A stretch of 64,000 bases of DNA from an uncultured SAR86 cluster bacterium (lineage in GTDB: Bacteria > Pseudomonadota > Gammaproteobacteria > Magnimaribacterales > AG-339-G14). Made by a program: the position numbers and the translations under genes. The notes beneath the pieces were generated by a model, which was not told the origin of the DNA, did no database searches, and worked only from the letters and a program-made list of their open reading frames with translations. How positions within the stretch are numbered: the stretch's first letter is position 1; every line of letters starts with the position of its first letter. This document shows positions 54,639-63,692 of this stretch, one piece after another. The stretch is taken from the NCBI GenBank assembly GCA_902596665.1, contig CACJUN010000001.1, positions 257,680 through 321,679 of the forward strand, in the 5' to 3' direction.

Positions 54639-55606
54639 ACAGCTTGCTTAAGTTTTGATTGAATAATTTCTTCAGCTTCATTTACTATCCTGTCAATAAG
54701 TTCTTTTACACTGGGGATGTCATAAACCAAACCCGCTACCATGCCACATGACCAAGCTCCAACATCCATATCACCGTCCATCATGATCGTTGGATAGACT
54801 CCTGCAACTTCATCAACAATATCTGAGAATGTTAGCTTATCTCCAAGAGCTTTTTCTTTTTCCATTAGTCTATCAACTGCTGGATTTGCCAATACCCTCT
54901 CAGTGTTAGTAAGAGAACGCATAATTAATCTTGTATCTAATTCAGAAGCATTCACGATAGCTTTTTTAACGTTTTCATGAACAGGAGCTTCTTCAGTTGC
55001 TATGAATCTTGTTCCCATATTCATTCCCTCTGCTCCTAGAGCCATAGCTGCAACTAAACTTCGGGCATCAGCCATTCCTCCAGAGGCTACAAAAGGAATT
55101 TCTAATTCGTCTGCTGCTCTAGGCAACAAAATAAAATTAGGAATATCATCCTCACCAGGATGACCTCCACATTCAAATCCATCAACAGATATAGCATCAC
55201 ACCCAACGCTTTGGGCTTTCAAAGAATGTCTTACAGATGTGCACTTATGAATAACTTTAATTCCAGCGTCTTTTAATGCAGGCATATATTCAGCAGGACT
55301 CCTTCCAGCTGTTTCTACTATTTTAACTCCACCTTCAATAATAACTTTAATAAGCCCTGGGTAGTCTGGAGGTGTTAACGAAGGTAAAAAAGTTAAATTC
55401 ACCCCAAAAGGTTTATCAGTCATATCCTTACATTTAGCTATTTCATTTGCTAACTTTTCTGGAGTACCCTGAGTAAGACCAGTGATTATTCCTAAGCCAC
55501 CAGCATTCGATACAGCAGCTGCCAATTCAGCAAAACCAACATAGTGCATTCCACCTTGAATAATTGGATGCTCTATATCAAAAAGTTCAGTAATTTTTGT
55601 TTTCAT
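54635..55606 (-). CDS. Nitronate monooxygenase-like FMN enzyme (copy 1)
   Basis: The 323-residue TIM-barrel FMN protein has PIIQGGMHYVG, GIITGLTQ, the GFECGGHPGEDD motif with the expected active-site His, and VASGGMADARSLVAAMALGAEGMNMGTRF. Family members oxidise nitronates; others are enoyl-ACP reductases (FabK), but FabK function is less likely given the context. Copy 2 is at 58231. Confidence 0.85.
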   Translation of the reverse strand: MKTKITELFDIEHPIIQGGMHYVGFAELAAAVSNAGGLGIITGLTQGTPEKLANEIAKCKDMTDKPFGVNLTFLPSLTPPDYPGLIKVIIEGGVKIVETAGRSPAEYMPALKDAGIKVIHKCTSVRHSLKAQSVGCDAISVDGFECGGHPGEDDIPNFILLPRAADELEIPFVASGGMADARSLVAAMALGAEGMNMGTRFIATEEAPVHENVKKAIVNASELDTRLIMRSLTNTERVLANPAVDRLMEKEKALGDKLTFSDIVDEVAGVYPTIMMDGDMDVGAWSCGMVAGLVYDIPSVKELIDRIVNEAEEIIQSKLKQAV

Positions 55607-55613
55607 AACTCTC

Positions 55614-56675
55614 CTAGTTAATTGACGTAATAATAATTTCTTTTGAATCTACAGGTAATATAACCATTGTTCCGTCGTCAGATAAAGTCCAATTTGAAAG
55701 AATATCATCTATTCCTCTAGTAAAAATATCTGCAACTAAATCAGTTCTTGGTGCGGGAATTAAATGGTAATAAACAAGATGGCCAACGTTTGCTTCTTTC
55801 GCTAGATTCGCAACTTCAATAGTGTTGGTATGGTAATTTTGTATATCTACAATAGCAATCCTGGAAGAGGAGTTCTCTGGAAGAGCGTTATACATCATGT
55901 CTAAAGTCCCTTTATGAAAAGCCTCATGGAATAAGACATCAACATTCTTTGAATTATTTAGGATTGCTTCTGAATAAATAGTATCCCCACTCAAAACGAT
56001 CGATCTCCCTTTATATTCAATCTTAAAAGCTAATGAAGGATCGATCGGTTTGTGATCAACTAAGAAAGCAGTAATTACAATTCCATTAGATTCGTACACA
56101 GGATCGCTAAAGTCAGTAATTTCGTATCCATCAAAACCTGCTGCTTTTAAAGGAGCAAATTTATCGCCATGATGATCATTACGATATTTCCAATCCAACG
56201 AGAAAGCTTCAGTAAATCCGTTAAGAACCTGATTTATCCCCTCTGGACCGTACACTTTTAATTTAGACTGTCGACCTGTTCCTATCCAATTCCACATATG
56301 TATTTCAGGAAGTTCAGCGATATGATCAGAGTGAAGATGAGAAATGAAAATACTATTTAATTGGTTCAAGGGAACACGCCAATTTCTTAAATTATCTATG
56401 CTTTTATTACCGACATCAAAAATGAAGGTTTCTTCTCCGGCTTTTATCATTACGCAAGTCTCTGCCCTAGTTGGATGAGGTAGAGGAGATTTTGAACCGC
56501 ATACCAAAGCACTTAGAGAATCTTCTTCTGGAAAAATATTTGGTGCAGTGCTTATTAAATTTTGAGCAAGTCGTTGAAACAAAGCATCTTGAACGGCTGG
56601 TACTCTAGTTAGGAAAAATAATATTCCAGCGATTATAAAAATAACCAAAATTAGATAGGTAATAATTTTTTTCAT
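55614..56675 (-). CDS. Membrane-anchored metallo-beta-lactamase fold hydrolase
   Basis: The 353-residue protein has an N-terminal membrane anchor (ITYLILVIFIIAGILFFL). The metallo-beta-lactamase motif is SHLHSDHIAELPEIHMW, followed by GDTIYSEA and a late His region (HLVYYHLIPAPR). It is like the arylsulfatase/RNase Z-type branch. The exact substrate is unknown. It sits between the small membrane protein and copy 1 nitronate monooxygenase in the TetR-linked set. Confidence 0.85.
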   Translation of the reverse strand: MKKIITYLILVIFIIAGILFFLTRVPAVQDALFQRLAQNLISTAPNIFPEEDSLSALVCGSKSPLPHPTRAETCVMIKAGEETFIFDVGNKSIDNLRNWRVPLNQLNSIFISHLHSDHIAELPEIHMWNWIGTGRQSKLKVYGPEGINQVLNGFTEAFSLDWKYRNDHHGDKFAPLKAAGFDGYEITDFSDPVYESNGIVITAFLVDHKPIDPSLAFKIEYKGRSIVLSGDTIYSEAILNNSKNVDVLFHEAFHKGTLDMMYNALPENSSSRIAIVDIQNYHTNTIEVANLAKEANVGHLVYYHLIPAPRTDLVADIFTRGIDDILSNWTLSDDGTMVILPVDSKEIIITSIN

Positions 56676-56676
56676 A

Positions 56677-57138
56677 TCAGGATTTCCTTTTTAAAAGTGA
56701 AGTAATAAATAAAATTAATAAGAATGCAGTGACATAAGGAGCGGATTCAATTCCTGGAGTTGTGCCGGTTTTATATTCAGCTAAATTGAGAGGAGAATTT
56801 GAAGCATTTATAACTCTAACTGACCACTCAATTAAAAAAACTAAAATAGTTAAAGGTAAGAGAGACCTGTATCTAAAAAGTATTACCCAAGCAAAAGCAC
56901 AAAATAATAATTGAATTAATCCCCATAGCGAAAAAAACGCATAGATAACTGGCATTGGATCAGGAGAGCCATCTAACACTATCATATTTGCTATACCGTG
57001 CAGGCCAAATTCTGCGTAGAAGAGATGAATAATTGATCTCCAGGTCATTAATAAAAGAAAAGGAATAAAAATGTAAACCACCAATCTAGGACCAAGATAA
57101 TTATTATCAGCAATCTTGGGAAACAACATAGCAAACAT
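56677..57138 (-). CDS. Four-segment membrane protein, unknown function
   Basis: The 153-residue protein has four hydrophobic segments, with conserved-looking HGIANMIVLDGSPDPMPVIYAFFSLWGL between segments one and two. No family is recognised. It is packed between the dehalogenase and the metallo-beta-lactamase fold gene (6 and 1 bases), which suggests a shared role in the pathway. Confidence 0.7.
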   Translation of the reverse strand: MFAMLFPKIADNNYLGPRLVVYIFIPFLLLMTWRSIIHLFYAEFGLHGIANMIVLDGSPDPMPVIYAFFSLWGLIQLLFCAFAWVILFRYRSLLPLTILVFLIEWSVRVINASNSPLNLAEYKTGTTPGIESAPYVTAFLLILFITSLLKRKS

Positions 57139-57144
57139 GAGTTA

Positions 57145-58227
57145 TTACTCTTTTATGAAATCAATGAGAATATTTGATAGTTTTTTTGCCTTAGTCCACT
57201 GAAAAAAATGCCCTCCTCCTATATTCGGTGCACTTTTTGCATTAGGACACATTTTTAAAACGTCTTTTTCGGCTCCATTTGTAACTGGATCATCACCCGC
57301 AAAGACACTTAAAAAAGGTTTCTGCCAACTTTTATAAAATTCTCTTGCTTTCTTTTGCGCTTCTAATGATTGATCAGGAATCATCGGTACATGACTAGGC
57401 ATAGCTCTAGGACCCATTTTATAAGATGGATCAGGGAATGGTGCTTCGTAGGCTTTATCAAGATTTGATTTAAAAGGAAATAGTTTTCTTAAGCCAAGTC
57501 TAAGAAATATAAAATAAATTAAAAATTTGATGCGCGAGTTTCTTTCCATCATGCTCGTCATCATAAATCCAATGGGAAGATCTTCGGTATCCCAGCACAG
57601 TTTCTGCCAATACATAAAACTTAAAGCTGGATGATGTAATGAATCACTACCCGAAATATTTTTACCATCCATTTTTCTTATTTCTCTTTGCATAGATATT
57701 GGATTAAGTTTTATATCACTATTTCTAAAAGCTTTGATTTTATCTATGACATCTTGAGGTACATCAGGGTTATACGGTAAACCTGTATTCCCCATGGCTA
57801 CTTTAAGAAATCTATCTGGTTGGTTAGCAACTACCCTTAATCCGATAAGGCCTCCCCAATCCTGGCCAAAAAAAGTGAGATTATTAAAATCATTAGCTTT
57901 TATCCAATCGGTCATCCAATCCACTTGTCGTTGATAAGAATAGTCTTCTCTTGATGCAGGTTTATCGGATTTTCCGTAGCCGGGTAAATCAGGAGCAATG
58001 ACTCTAATTCCAGCATCAGTAAGATAAGGAATCATCCTAGAGTATAAATAACTCCATACAGGCTGACCGTGCATTACTAAAAGAGTTGGACCATCATTTG
58101 GACCCTCATCTATATGATGTATTCTCAGATCAGAACCGTCATGAGTTTTTATGACTGTGTAATTAGGATCATATGGGAAGTCTTTTATGTTTTTAAATCT
58201 ACTATCCGGAGTCCTTAAAATTTTCAT
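57145..58227 (-). CDS. Haloalkane dehalogenase-like alpha/beta hydrolase (HLD-I type)
   Basis: The 360-residue protein matches subfamily I by the nucleophile motif LTFFGQDWGGLIGL, with Asp followed by the halide-binding Trp. HGQPVWSYLYSRM and APDLPGYGKSDKP precede it, the acid is in AGDDPVTNG and the His in GGGHFFQW. It is longer than DhlA (310) because of an extended cap around residues 190-290. Epoxide hydrolase-like activity cannot be excluded. This is the second dehalogenase-like gene in the window. Confidence 0.85.
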   Translation of the reverse strand: MKILRTPDSRFKNIKDFPYDPNYTVIKTHDGSDLRIHHIDEGPNDGPTLLVMHGQPVWSYLYSRMIPYLTDAGIRVIAPDLPGYGKSDKPASREDYSYQRQVDWMTDWIKANDFNNLTFFGQDWGGLIGLRVVANQPDRFLKVAMGNTGLPYNPDVPQDVIDKIKAFRNSDIKLNPISMQREIRKMDGKNISGSDSLHHPALSFMYWQKLCWDTEDLPIGFMMTSMMERNSRIKFLIYFIFLRLGLRKLFPFKSNLDKAYEAPFPDPSYKMGPRAMPSHVPMIPDQSLEAQKKAREFYKSWQKPFLSVFAGDDPVTNGAEKDVLKMCPNAKSAPNIGGGHFFQWTKAKKLSNILIDFIKE

Positions 58228-58230
58228 CTT

Positions 58231-59154
58231 TTAGAACTTTATAGAAGCCATAGAATCACAAATTTCATTAAACTCAGTAATCGTTTCATTAATAATTGTT
58301 TCTACTGGTTTTATTTCTTCTATTAATCCTATTGATTGACCTGCCAATGCAGGTGCTGCATTCATATCTCCATCAAAGTATAGATTCTTAATTCCAGACA
58401 TCGCGCTCATATCCATCAGACCATCGTCGTAAATTTTGTCTGTAAAATCAGTTTTCAATGCTCTTATGCAAGGTTTAGCTTTTTTGTTGAGAATATAAGT
58501 GCCTTGTTCATTACCATTTACGATCGCGTTTTTAAAGTTATCATGAACTGGACTTTCTAAGGATGATACAAATCTTGTACCCATTTGAATGCCTTCTGCT
58601 CCAGCAGCAAATGCAGCTGCCATTCCTCTACCATCTACAATGCCTCCAGCAGCAACAATAGGTAGATCAGTGTGTTTCTTAATTGATTGAATTAATACAT
58701 GAAGTCCAACTTCCTCGGGATTTTTAAATCCGCCCCCTTCTGTTCCCTCTACAACCAAACCATCAACCCCTGCATCAACTGCTTTCATGGCACCAGCAAG
58801 GCTTGGTACAGCATGAAATACTTTGATATCCGCCTCTTTTAATTTATGTATATATTTAGCTGGATCCCCTGCAGAGGTTGTAACAAATTTAACATTTTCA
58901 CCTATAACAACATCAAGCATGCTCTCGTCAGATAAAAATAATATTGGCAAATTAACTCCAAAAGGGCTATTAGTTAATGTAGCCATTTTTTTAATTTCTT
59001 CTTTACATTGATCTACCTCACCAGATGAAGTTTCAATAATGCCAAATGCACCAGCATTGGATACTGCTGAAGCAAGATTGCTTCTTGCTATCCATCCCAT
59101 AGGAGCTTGTATTATTGGGTATTTACAACCCAACATTTCAGTAATTCTATTCAT
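58231..59154 (-). CDS. Nitronate monooxygenase-like FMN enzyme (copy 2)
   Basis: The 307-residue TIM-barrel FMN protein has YPIIQAPMGWIARS, GVNLPILF, VVEGTEGGGFKNPEEVG and VAAGGIVDGRGMAAAFAAGAEGIQMGTRFVSS. The His expected in the GGH motif is replaced by Phe (GGGFKN), unlike copy 1, so its chemistry may differ. It lies between the GST-like gene and the dehalogenase with 1-3 base gaps. Confidence 0.84.
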   Translation of the reverse strand: MNRITEMLGCKYPIIQAPMGWIARSNLASAVSNAGAFGIIETSSGEVDQCKEEIKKMATLTNSPFGVNLPILFLSDESMLDVVIGENVKFVTTSAGDPAKYIHKLKEADIKVFHAVPSLAGAMKAVDAGVDGLVVEGTEGGGFKNPEEVGLHVLIQSIKKHTDLPIVAAGGIVDGRGMAAAFAAGAEGIQMGTRFVSSLESPVHDNFKNAIVNGNEQGTYILNKKAKPCIRALKTDFTDKIYDDGLMDMSAMSGIKNLYFDGDMNAAPALAGQSIGLIEEIKPVETIINETITEFNEICDSMASIKF

Positions 59155-59155
59155 T

Positions 59156-60184
59156 TCATTCCACCAATGATTCGCAATGATTTAATTGTAAAAAAGAAAA
59201 AACTTCATCTTTTTTATCAGTATCTAGTTTCTCATATTCTTCTTTAATCCATGTTAAACATTTTGCTTGATACGGAAAGGATTTTTGTTTCCATTTACCT
59301 TTATCTAATTCAATATCCCACTCATCGCTGCCTTCATCAATTGCTTTTTTATTTGCAATCATCGTTGGTACATAGGAAATGCTCATTTCTTTAAATAAAT
59401 CATGAATAGTTTGAGGAAGGTCCGAAAGTGTTAAATTATTTTCTTTAACTTCTAGTCCGCTTCTATCTTCAAGAGATCTAACCCATCCAATTACCCTCGG
59501 AGCAATTTCGTGAGCAATTTTACGGGGCGTTGGATCAAAACCTATAAGTTGCGTGAGCTGTCCGTATACAGCAAAATCACATGAGGATGGAGATGATCCA
59601 AGTAAATACGGTTGGATTTTTAAATGATTTTCTAAAATCTCAAGAAAAGATTTATAACTTTGATCAATAAAGGGGGCAGTTTCGTCGTTAGATCCAACTA
59701 CCCATAATCTATCTATTTGTCTTTTTGCAAAGTTGTCTTTAAAAAATGCCAACTCATCATCAGAAATATTACTCATAATTCCTAATGGTAAAAGTGTGCC
59801 GGCATTATCAGCATCTTCAGCAAAATGCCAACGATAATGAAACATATATTTAGTGCACCACTCATCACCAAAGTCTTCTAAAACATAATTAATAAATCTT
59901 AAAGATTGATCTTCAGGATAAACAGATCTATCTGGATAAGAATTTTCAAATTCTTCAATTAGTGGCGTTGAATCAGTTACTGCAGTTAATTTTCCATCTC
60001 TGGGAAGAAGAAAAACAGGTAATAAAATTGGTTTCGGTGGATCAATATTCATTGGTTTTAGAACATTAGATACATCTCCCCAAATAACTTGATGTGGAAT
60101 TCTTTTAAATCGCAAATATGCAATCATCTTCCTTGTATAAGGTGACGCCGGATTACCTATTAATTTAATGAGTGTCTCGTTCAT
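59156..60184 (-). CDS. Glutathione S-transferase-like protein
   Basis: The track start at 60220 would place the first codons inside the divergent promoter. ATG at 60184 is preferred, giving 342 residues starting MNETLIKLIGNPASPYTRKMIAYL. The N-terminal thioredoxin-like domain is followed by a long helical region (SPSSCDFAVYGQLTQLIGFDPTP). It is the first gene of the minus-strand set and its promoter overlaps the TetR promoter. Confidence 0.82.
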   Translation of the reverse strand: MNETLIKLIGNPASPYTRKMIAYLRFKRIPHQVIWGDVSNVLKPMNIDPPKPILLPVFLLPRDGKLTAVTDSTPLIEEFENSYPDRSVYPEDQSLRFINYVLEDFGDEWCTKYMFHYRWHFAEDADNAGTLLPLGIMSNISDDELAFFKDNFAKRQIDRLWVVGSNDETAPFIDQSYKSFLEILENHLKIQPYLLGSSPSSCDFAVYGQLTQLIGFDPTPRKIAHEIAPRVIGWVRSLEDRSGLEVKENNLTLSDLPQTIHDLFKEMSISYVPTMIANKKAIDEGSDEWDIELDKGKWKQKSFPYQAKCLTWIKEEYEKLDTDKKDEVFSFLQLNHCESLVE

Positions 60185-60232
60185 TTGAGTTAATCTTTTT
60201 AAAAATATATAATATGACATAAGTCATGTCAA
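60185..60232. promoter_or_regulatory. Overlapping divergent promoters with a TetR-type palindrome
   Basis: On the minus strand, TTGACA (60232-60227) and TATATT (60209-60204) are 17 bases apart, ahead of the GST-like gene. On the plus strand, TTGAGT (60185-60190) and TATAAT (60208-60213) are also 17 apart, ahead of the TetR gene. The palindrome ATGACATAAGTCAT (60214-60227) lies between the minus-strand boxes and at the plus-strand start site. One bound repressor could block both promoters. The boxes and palindrome are seen; operator function is inferred. Confidence 0.65.
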
Positions 60233-60813
60233 AAGATAATTATATGGAAGTTATATCTATAGACGGTAGAAAAAAAAGAAGCAAAGATACGTCTGAATTA
60301 ATTATAGATACTGCATTTTCCCTTCTTAACGAGGGCATTTTAAACATCACTCATGAATTAATTGCCAAGGAAGCAAAAATCGGAACTCGTACTATATTCC
60401 GTCATTTTAAAGATAAGAATTCTTTAATTATCGGTATGCATAATAAGCTTTTGAATGACTTTGAATCATACAAACCAAAAATCGATTTAGATATTGATGT
60501 AAGTTCAAGGTTGAAATTACTTATTGAGTTCACATGCAATACATATGAAAAATATCAGTATGTATATCATTGGACTGTTAAAAATTTATGGTATTCAAAG
60601 GATGTAAGGATGAATATCGTTGAGTGGAATAAAAGAAGCAGCGACTATATATTTGAATTTCTTCCCGAAATAAAAGACCAAAAATGGGAAGAAAAAGAAT
60701 TTATTTTGAACGCTCTCTCGTTTCCTTTTTGGCAAAGACTTGTTGGAATTTCTAAACGCACAAATAAAGAAATTAAGGGTATTTTATTTAAAAATTTAAA
60801 AAATTATTTTTAA
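60226..60813 (+). CDS. TetR/AcrR-family regulator
   Basis: The 195-residue protein has an N-terminal helix-turn-helix (LNITHELIAKEAKIGTRTIFRHFKDKNSLI) and a helical ligand domain with many aromatic residues. It is divergent from the GST-nitronate monooxygenase-dehalogenase set and likely represses it and itself. The ATG at 60226 overlaps the palindrome; ATG at 60244 (MEVISIDG) is an alternative start and leaves a longer leader. Confidence 0.88.
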   Translation: MSKDNYMEVISIDGRKKRSKDTSELIIDTAFSLLNEGILNITHELIAKEAKIGTRTIFRHFKDKNSLIIGMHNKLLNDFESYKPKIDLDIDVSSRLKLLIEFTCNTYEKYQYVYHWTVKNLWYSKDVRMNIVEWNKRSSDYIFEFLPEIKDQKWEEKEFILNALSFPFWQRLVGISKRTNKEIKGILFKNLKNYF

Positions 60814-61068
60814 CTACCTTAGCTTGCCTTGGACTTTTGCTCTATGCCTTCCAACAGAAAAAGAGCGTTTTGATAAATGCTTCGTGTTTTTACCGTTGAC
60901 TCTTTTTCTCCACATCTTGAAACTGCTTTCTTTCATTTCTCGTCTCATAATCTCTATAACTTCCTGTTCTTTTAAAGAAAACTGAGCTTCTATTGCATCA
61001 AAAGGTGTTCTATCCTCCCAGGCCATTTCAATAACCCGAGAAATGTCTGAGTCACTAAGATTTTTCAT
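60814..61068 (-). CDS. TIGR03643-type small protein (DUF2805)
   Basis: The 84-residue basic protein has SDSDISRVIEMAWEDRTPFDAIEAQFSL, then EVIEIMRREMKESSFKMWRKRV and a basic C-terminus. It matches the TIGR03643/DUF2805 group, whose role is unknown. It abuts the TetR gene and is preceded, one base upstream, by a 35-residue membrane ORF. Confidence 0.85.
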   Translation of the reverse strand: MKNLSDSDISRVIEMAWEDRTPFDAIEAQFSLKEQEVIEIMRREMKESSFKMWRKRVNGKNTKHLSKRSFSVGRHRAKVQGKLR

Positions 61069-61069
61069 T

Positions 61070-61177
61070 TCAGTAAATTAGATCAATATAGTAACTAACT
61101 ATAGCTAGGAGAATAATAATCACACCTAGCGAAGAAAGTAACGTCCAAAGATGAAACTTTTTATCTTCCTTTTTCAT
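61070..61177 (-). CDS. Putative 35-residue membrane protein upstream of the TIGR03643-type gene
   Basis: This short frame, below the track's cut-off, reads from ATG at 61177 as [11 protein letters not shown], then a hydrophobic stretch [15 protein letters not shown], ending IDLIY. A basic N-terminus and a single membrane segment are as expected for a small inner-membrane protein. The stop is one base before the TIGR03643-type start, an arrangement typical of translational coupling. The ribosome-binding site is weak. Confidence 0.5.
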   Translation of the reverse strand: MKKEDKKFHLWTLLSSLGVIIILLAIVSYYIDLIY

Positions 61178-61208
61178 CTGGCATAATAGTCATATACAAA
61201 CATATTTT

Positions 61209-61427
61209 ATGGCAAAAGAAGATTTAATAGAAATGGAAGGTGAAGTTATCGACACCATGCCTAACACTACATTTAAAGTTAAGCTTGAAAATGATCATGT
61301 GATAACTGCTCATATTTCAGGAAAAATGAGAAAAAACTACATCAGAATTCTCACTGGAGATAAGGTTAAAGTTGAAATGACACCTTATGATTTATCTAAA
61401 GGTAGGATTACTTACAGGGGTAAATAA
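61209..61427 (+). CDS. infA: Translation initiation factor IF-1
   Basis: This 72-residue OB-fold protein ([44 protein letters not shown]) is the standard IF-1. It binds the ribosomal A site during initiation. It abuts the convergent clpA gene with no gap, as part of the conserved clpS-clpA/infA neighbourhood. Confidence 0.97.
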   Translation: MAKEDLIEMEGEVIDTMPNTTFKVKLENDHVITAHISGKMRKNYIRILTGDKVKVEMTPYDLSKGRITYRGK

Positions 61428-63692
61428 TTAAACTTTCTCTTTTTTCTTCTCTTCTTTTCTTGGACTAGACTTCAGATCGATTTTTAATTCATCATCTTCA
61501 ACTGTAACAATAACGCTACCGCCATTTTTTGAAAGTTCACCGAAAATTAATTCCTCAGCTAATGGTTTCTTGATTTTATCTTGAATTATCCTATACATAG
61601 GTCTTGCACCCATTTTTTCATCATATCCTTCTTTTGATAACCAGGATCTTGCAGCGTCATCAACTTCTAAAGTAACTTGCTTCTCATCAAGTTGAGCCTG
61701 AACTTCAGTTAAAAATTTATCAACTATTGTAAGAATTACTTCTTCAGGTAAAGAATCGAATTGCACTATTGCATCAAGTCTATTTCTAAATTCTGGAGAG
61801 AAAGCTTTTTTGATGACTTCTGCACCATCCGATGAATTATCTTGTTTTTGGAATCCCATAGAATTCCTTGCCATCTCTTGTGCGCCTGAGTTAGTAGTCA
61901 TGATTAAGACGACGTTTTTAAAACTGGCTACTCTGCCGTTATTATCGGTCAATGTACCGTGATCCATTACTTGAAGTAAGACATTAAATACTTCGGGATG
62001 GGCCTTTTCAATTTCATCTAATAGGATTACTGAATGCGGATTTTTTACAGCTGCTTCTGTCAATAATCCACCTTGATCATAACCAACATAACCTGGAGGT
62101 GCTCCAATTAATCTTGAAACAGTATGTCTTTCCATATATTCAGACATATCAAATCTGATTAGTTCTACGCCCATAGACAAAGATAATTGTCTTGATAATT
62201 CTGTTTTTCCGACCCCAGTTGGTCCGGCAAATAGAAAACTTCCAATTGGCTTTTCTTCGTTACCAAGGCCTGCTCTAGACATAACAATAGAGCTAACCAA
62301 TTTTTCAATAGCATCATCTTGACCAAAAATAACTCTTTTTAAGTTTTCTTCGAGTTTCCCTAAAGAAACCTTGTCATCTTTAGAGACACTTTTCTCAGGT
62401 ATTCTAGCCATCAGCGAAATAACTTTTTGGATATCTTGTTCAGAAACAGTTTTTCTTCTGTTATTTTTTAGAAGTCTTAACCTTGCACCGGCTTCATCAA
62501 CAACATCAATGGCCTTATCTGGAAGAAATTTGTCATTTATGTGTTTTGAGGAAAGTTCTACTGCTGATTTTAGTGCTTCTTTTGAATATTTAAGTTCATG
62601 ATGTTCTTCAAATTTTGATTTCAAACCTTCAAGAATTTTTAAAGTTTCTTCTTGAGATGGTTCTTCAATATCTACTTTCTGAAATCTTCTTGATAATGCC
62701 CTATCCTTTTCAAAAATATTTCTATATTCAGTGTAAGTTGTAGATCCAACCAGAGTAAAACTACCTTTTCCTAAAGTAGGCTTTAATAAATTTGAGGCAT
62801 CCATTACTCCTCCAGACGTTGCACCTGCACCAATTACAGTATGTATCTCATCTATGAACAGGATAGATCCTTCAATTTTTTTTAGTTCTTTAAGAATTGA
62901 CTTTAATCTTTTTTCAAAGTCTCCTCTGTATTTTGTTCCAGCGAGAAGAGTTCCCATATCTAAAGAAAAAATTTGACGATTTTTTAAGACATCAGGCACA
63001 TTTCCTTCCACTATATTTTTTGCAAGGCCTTCTACAACAGCTGTTTTTCCAACACCAGATTCTCCAACTAATAGCGGATTGTTTTTACTTCTTCTTGAGA
63101 TTATTTGAGTGATTCTCTCTAATTCATTAGATCTACCAATAAGCGGATCTATGTTTCCTTCAGATGCTTCTTGATTTAAATTAGTAGCGTATTTAATTAA
63201 TGCATTTTGCTCAGATTCTTCGCCATCTTCATTTTGATAATCTATTTCTAAGTCTTCAGATTCCTCTTCCTCTCCGTGACTGAGGTAAGAAACGGCATCT
63301 AATCTTGTCATGCCTTGTTGTTTTAACAAATAAACGCTGTAAGACTCTTTTTCACTAAACAAAGCAACAATTATGTTGGCTCCCGTCACTTCTGCACCTT
63401 TTGTGCTTTGAACATGAAATACCGCTCTTTGAATTACCCTTTGAAAGCTTAGAGTAGCTTGAACATCTTTATTAGAATCTGTATTTTCAGGAATAGAGTC
63501 CTTTAGAAATTTATCTAACTCTAAAGTTAATTTTTCAATATCAACATTACAAGCAGACAGTAATTTAAGAGCTTCGTTATTATCTAAAAGACAAAATAAT
63601 AAATGCTCTGTTGTAACAAATTCATGGTTAGAACTATGAGCTTTCTTAAATGCGTTATTAAGACAATTTTCTAAATTCTTTTCTAACATCAA
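61428..63692 (-). CDS. clpA: ATP-dependent Clp protease ATP-binding subunit ClpA
   Basis: The 754-residue AAA+ unfoldase feeds ClpP. It has an N-domain ([22 protein letters not shown]), Walker A1 [13 protein letters not shown] and Walker A2 [14 protein letters not shown]. The pore and second-domain blocks ([36 protein letters not shown]) are present. The loop that binds ClpP is usually IGL in ClpA; the same site here reads MGF ([10 protein letters not shown]). It overlaps clpS by 4 bases. A charged acidic linker around residues 140-160 is notable. Confidence 0.95.
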   Translation of the reverse strand: MMLEKNLENCLNNAFKKAHSSNHEFVTTEHLLFCLLDNNEALKLLSACNVDIEKLTLELDKFLKDSIPENTDSNKDVQATLSFQRVIQRAVFHVQSTKGAEVTGANIIVALFSEKESYSVYLLKQQGMTRLDAVSYLSHGEEEESEDLEIDYQNEDGEESEQNALIKYATNLNQEASEGNIDPLIGRSNELERITQIISRRSKNNPLLVGESGVGKTAVVEGLAKNIVEGNVPDVLKNRQIFSLDMGTLLAGTKYRGDFEKRLKSILKELKKIEGSILFIDEIHTVIGAGATSGGVMDASNLLKPTLGKGSFTLVGSTTYTEYRNIFEKDRALSRRFQKVDIEEPSQEETLKILEGLKSKFEEHHELKYSKEALKSAVELSSKHINDKFLPDKAIDVVDEAGARLRLLKNNRRKTVSEQDIQKVISLMARIPEKSVSKDDKVSLGKLEENLKRVIFGQDDAIEKLVSSIVMSRAGLGNEEKPIGSFLFAGPTGVGKTELSRQLSLSMGVELIRFDMSEYMERHTVSRLIGAPPGYVGYDQGGLLTEAAVKNPHSVILLDEIEKAHPEVFNVLLQVMDHGTLTDNNGRVASFKNVVLIMTTNSGAQEMARNSMGFQKQDNSSDGAEVIKKAFSPEFRNRLDAIVQFDSLPEEVILTIVDKFLTEVQAQLDEKQVTLEVDDAARSWLSKEGYDEKMGARPMYRIIQDKIKKPLAEELIFGELSKNGGSVIVTVEDDELKIDLKSSPRKEEKKKEKV

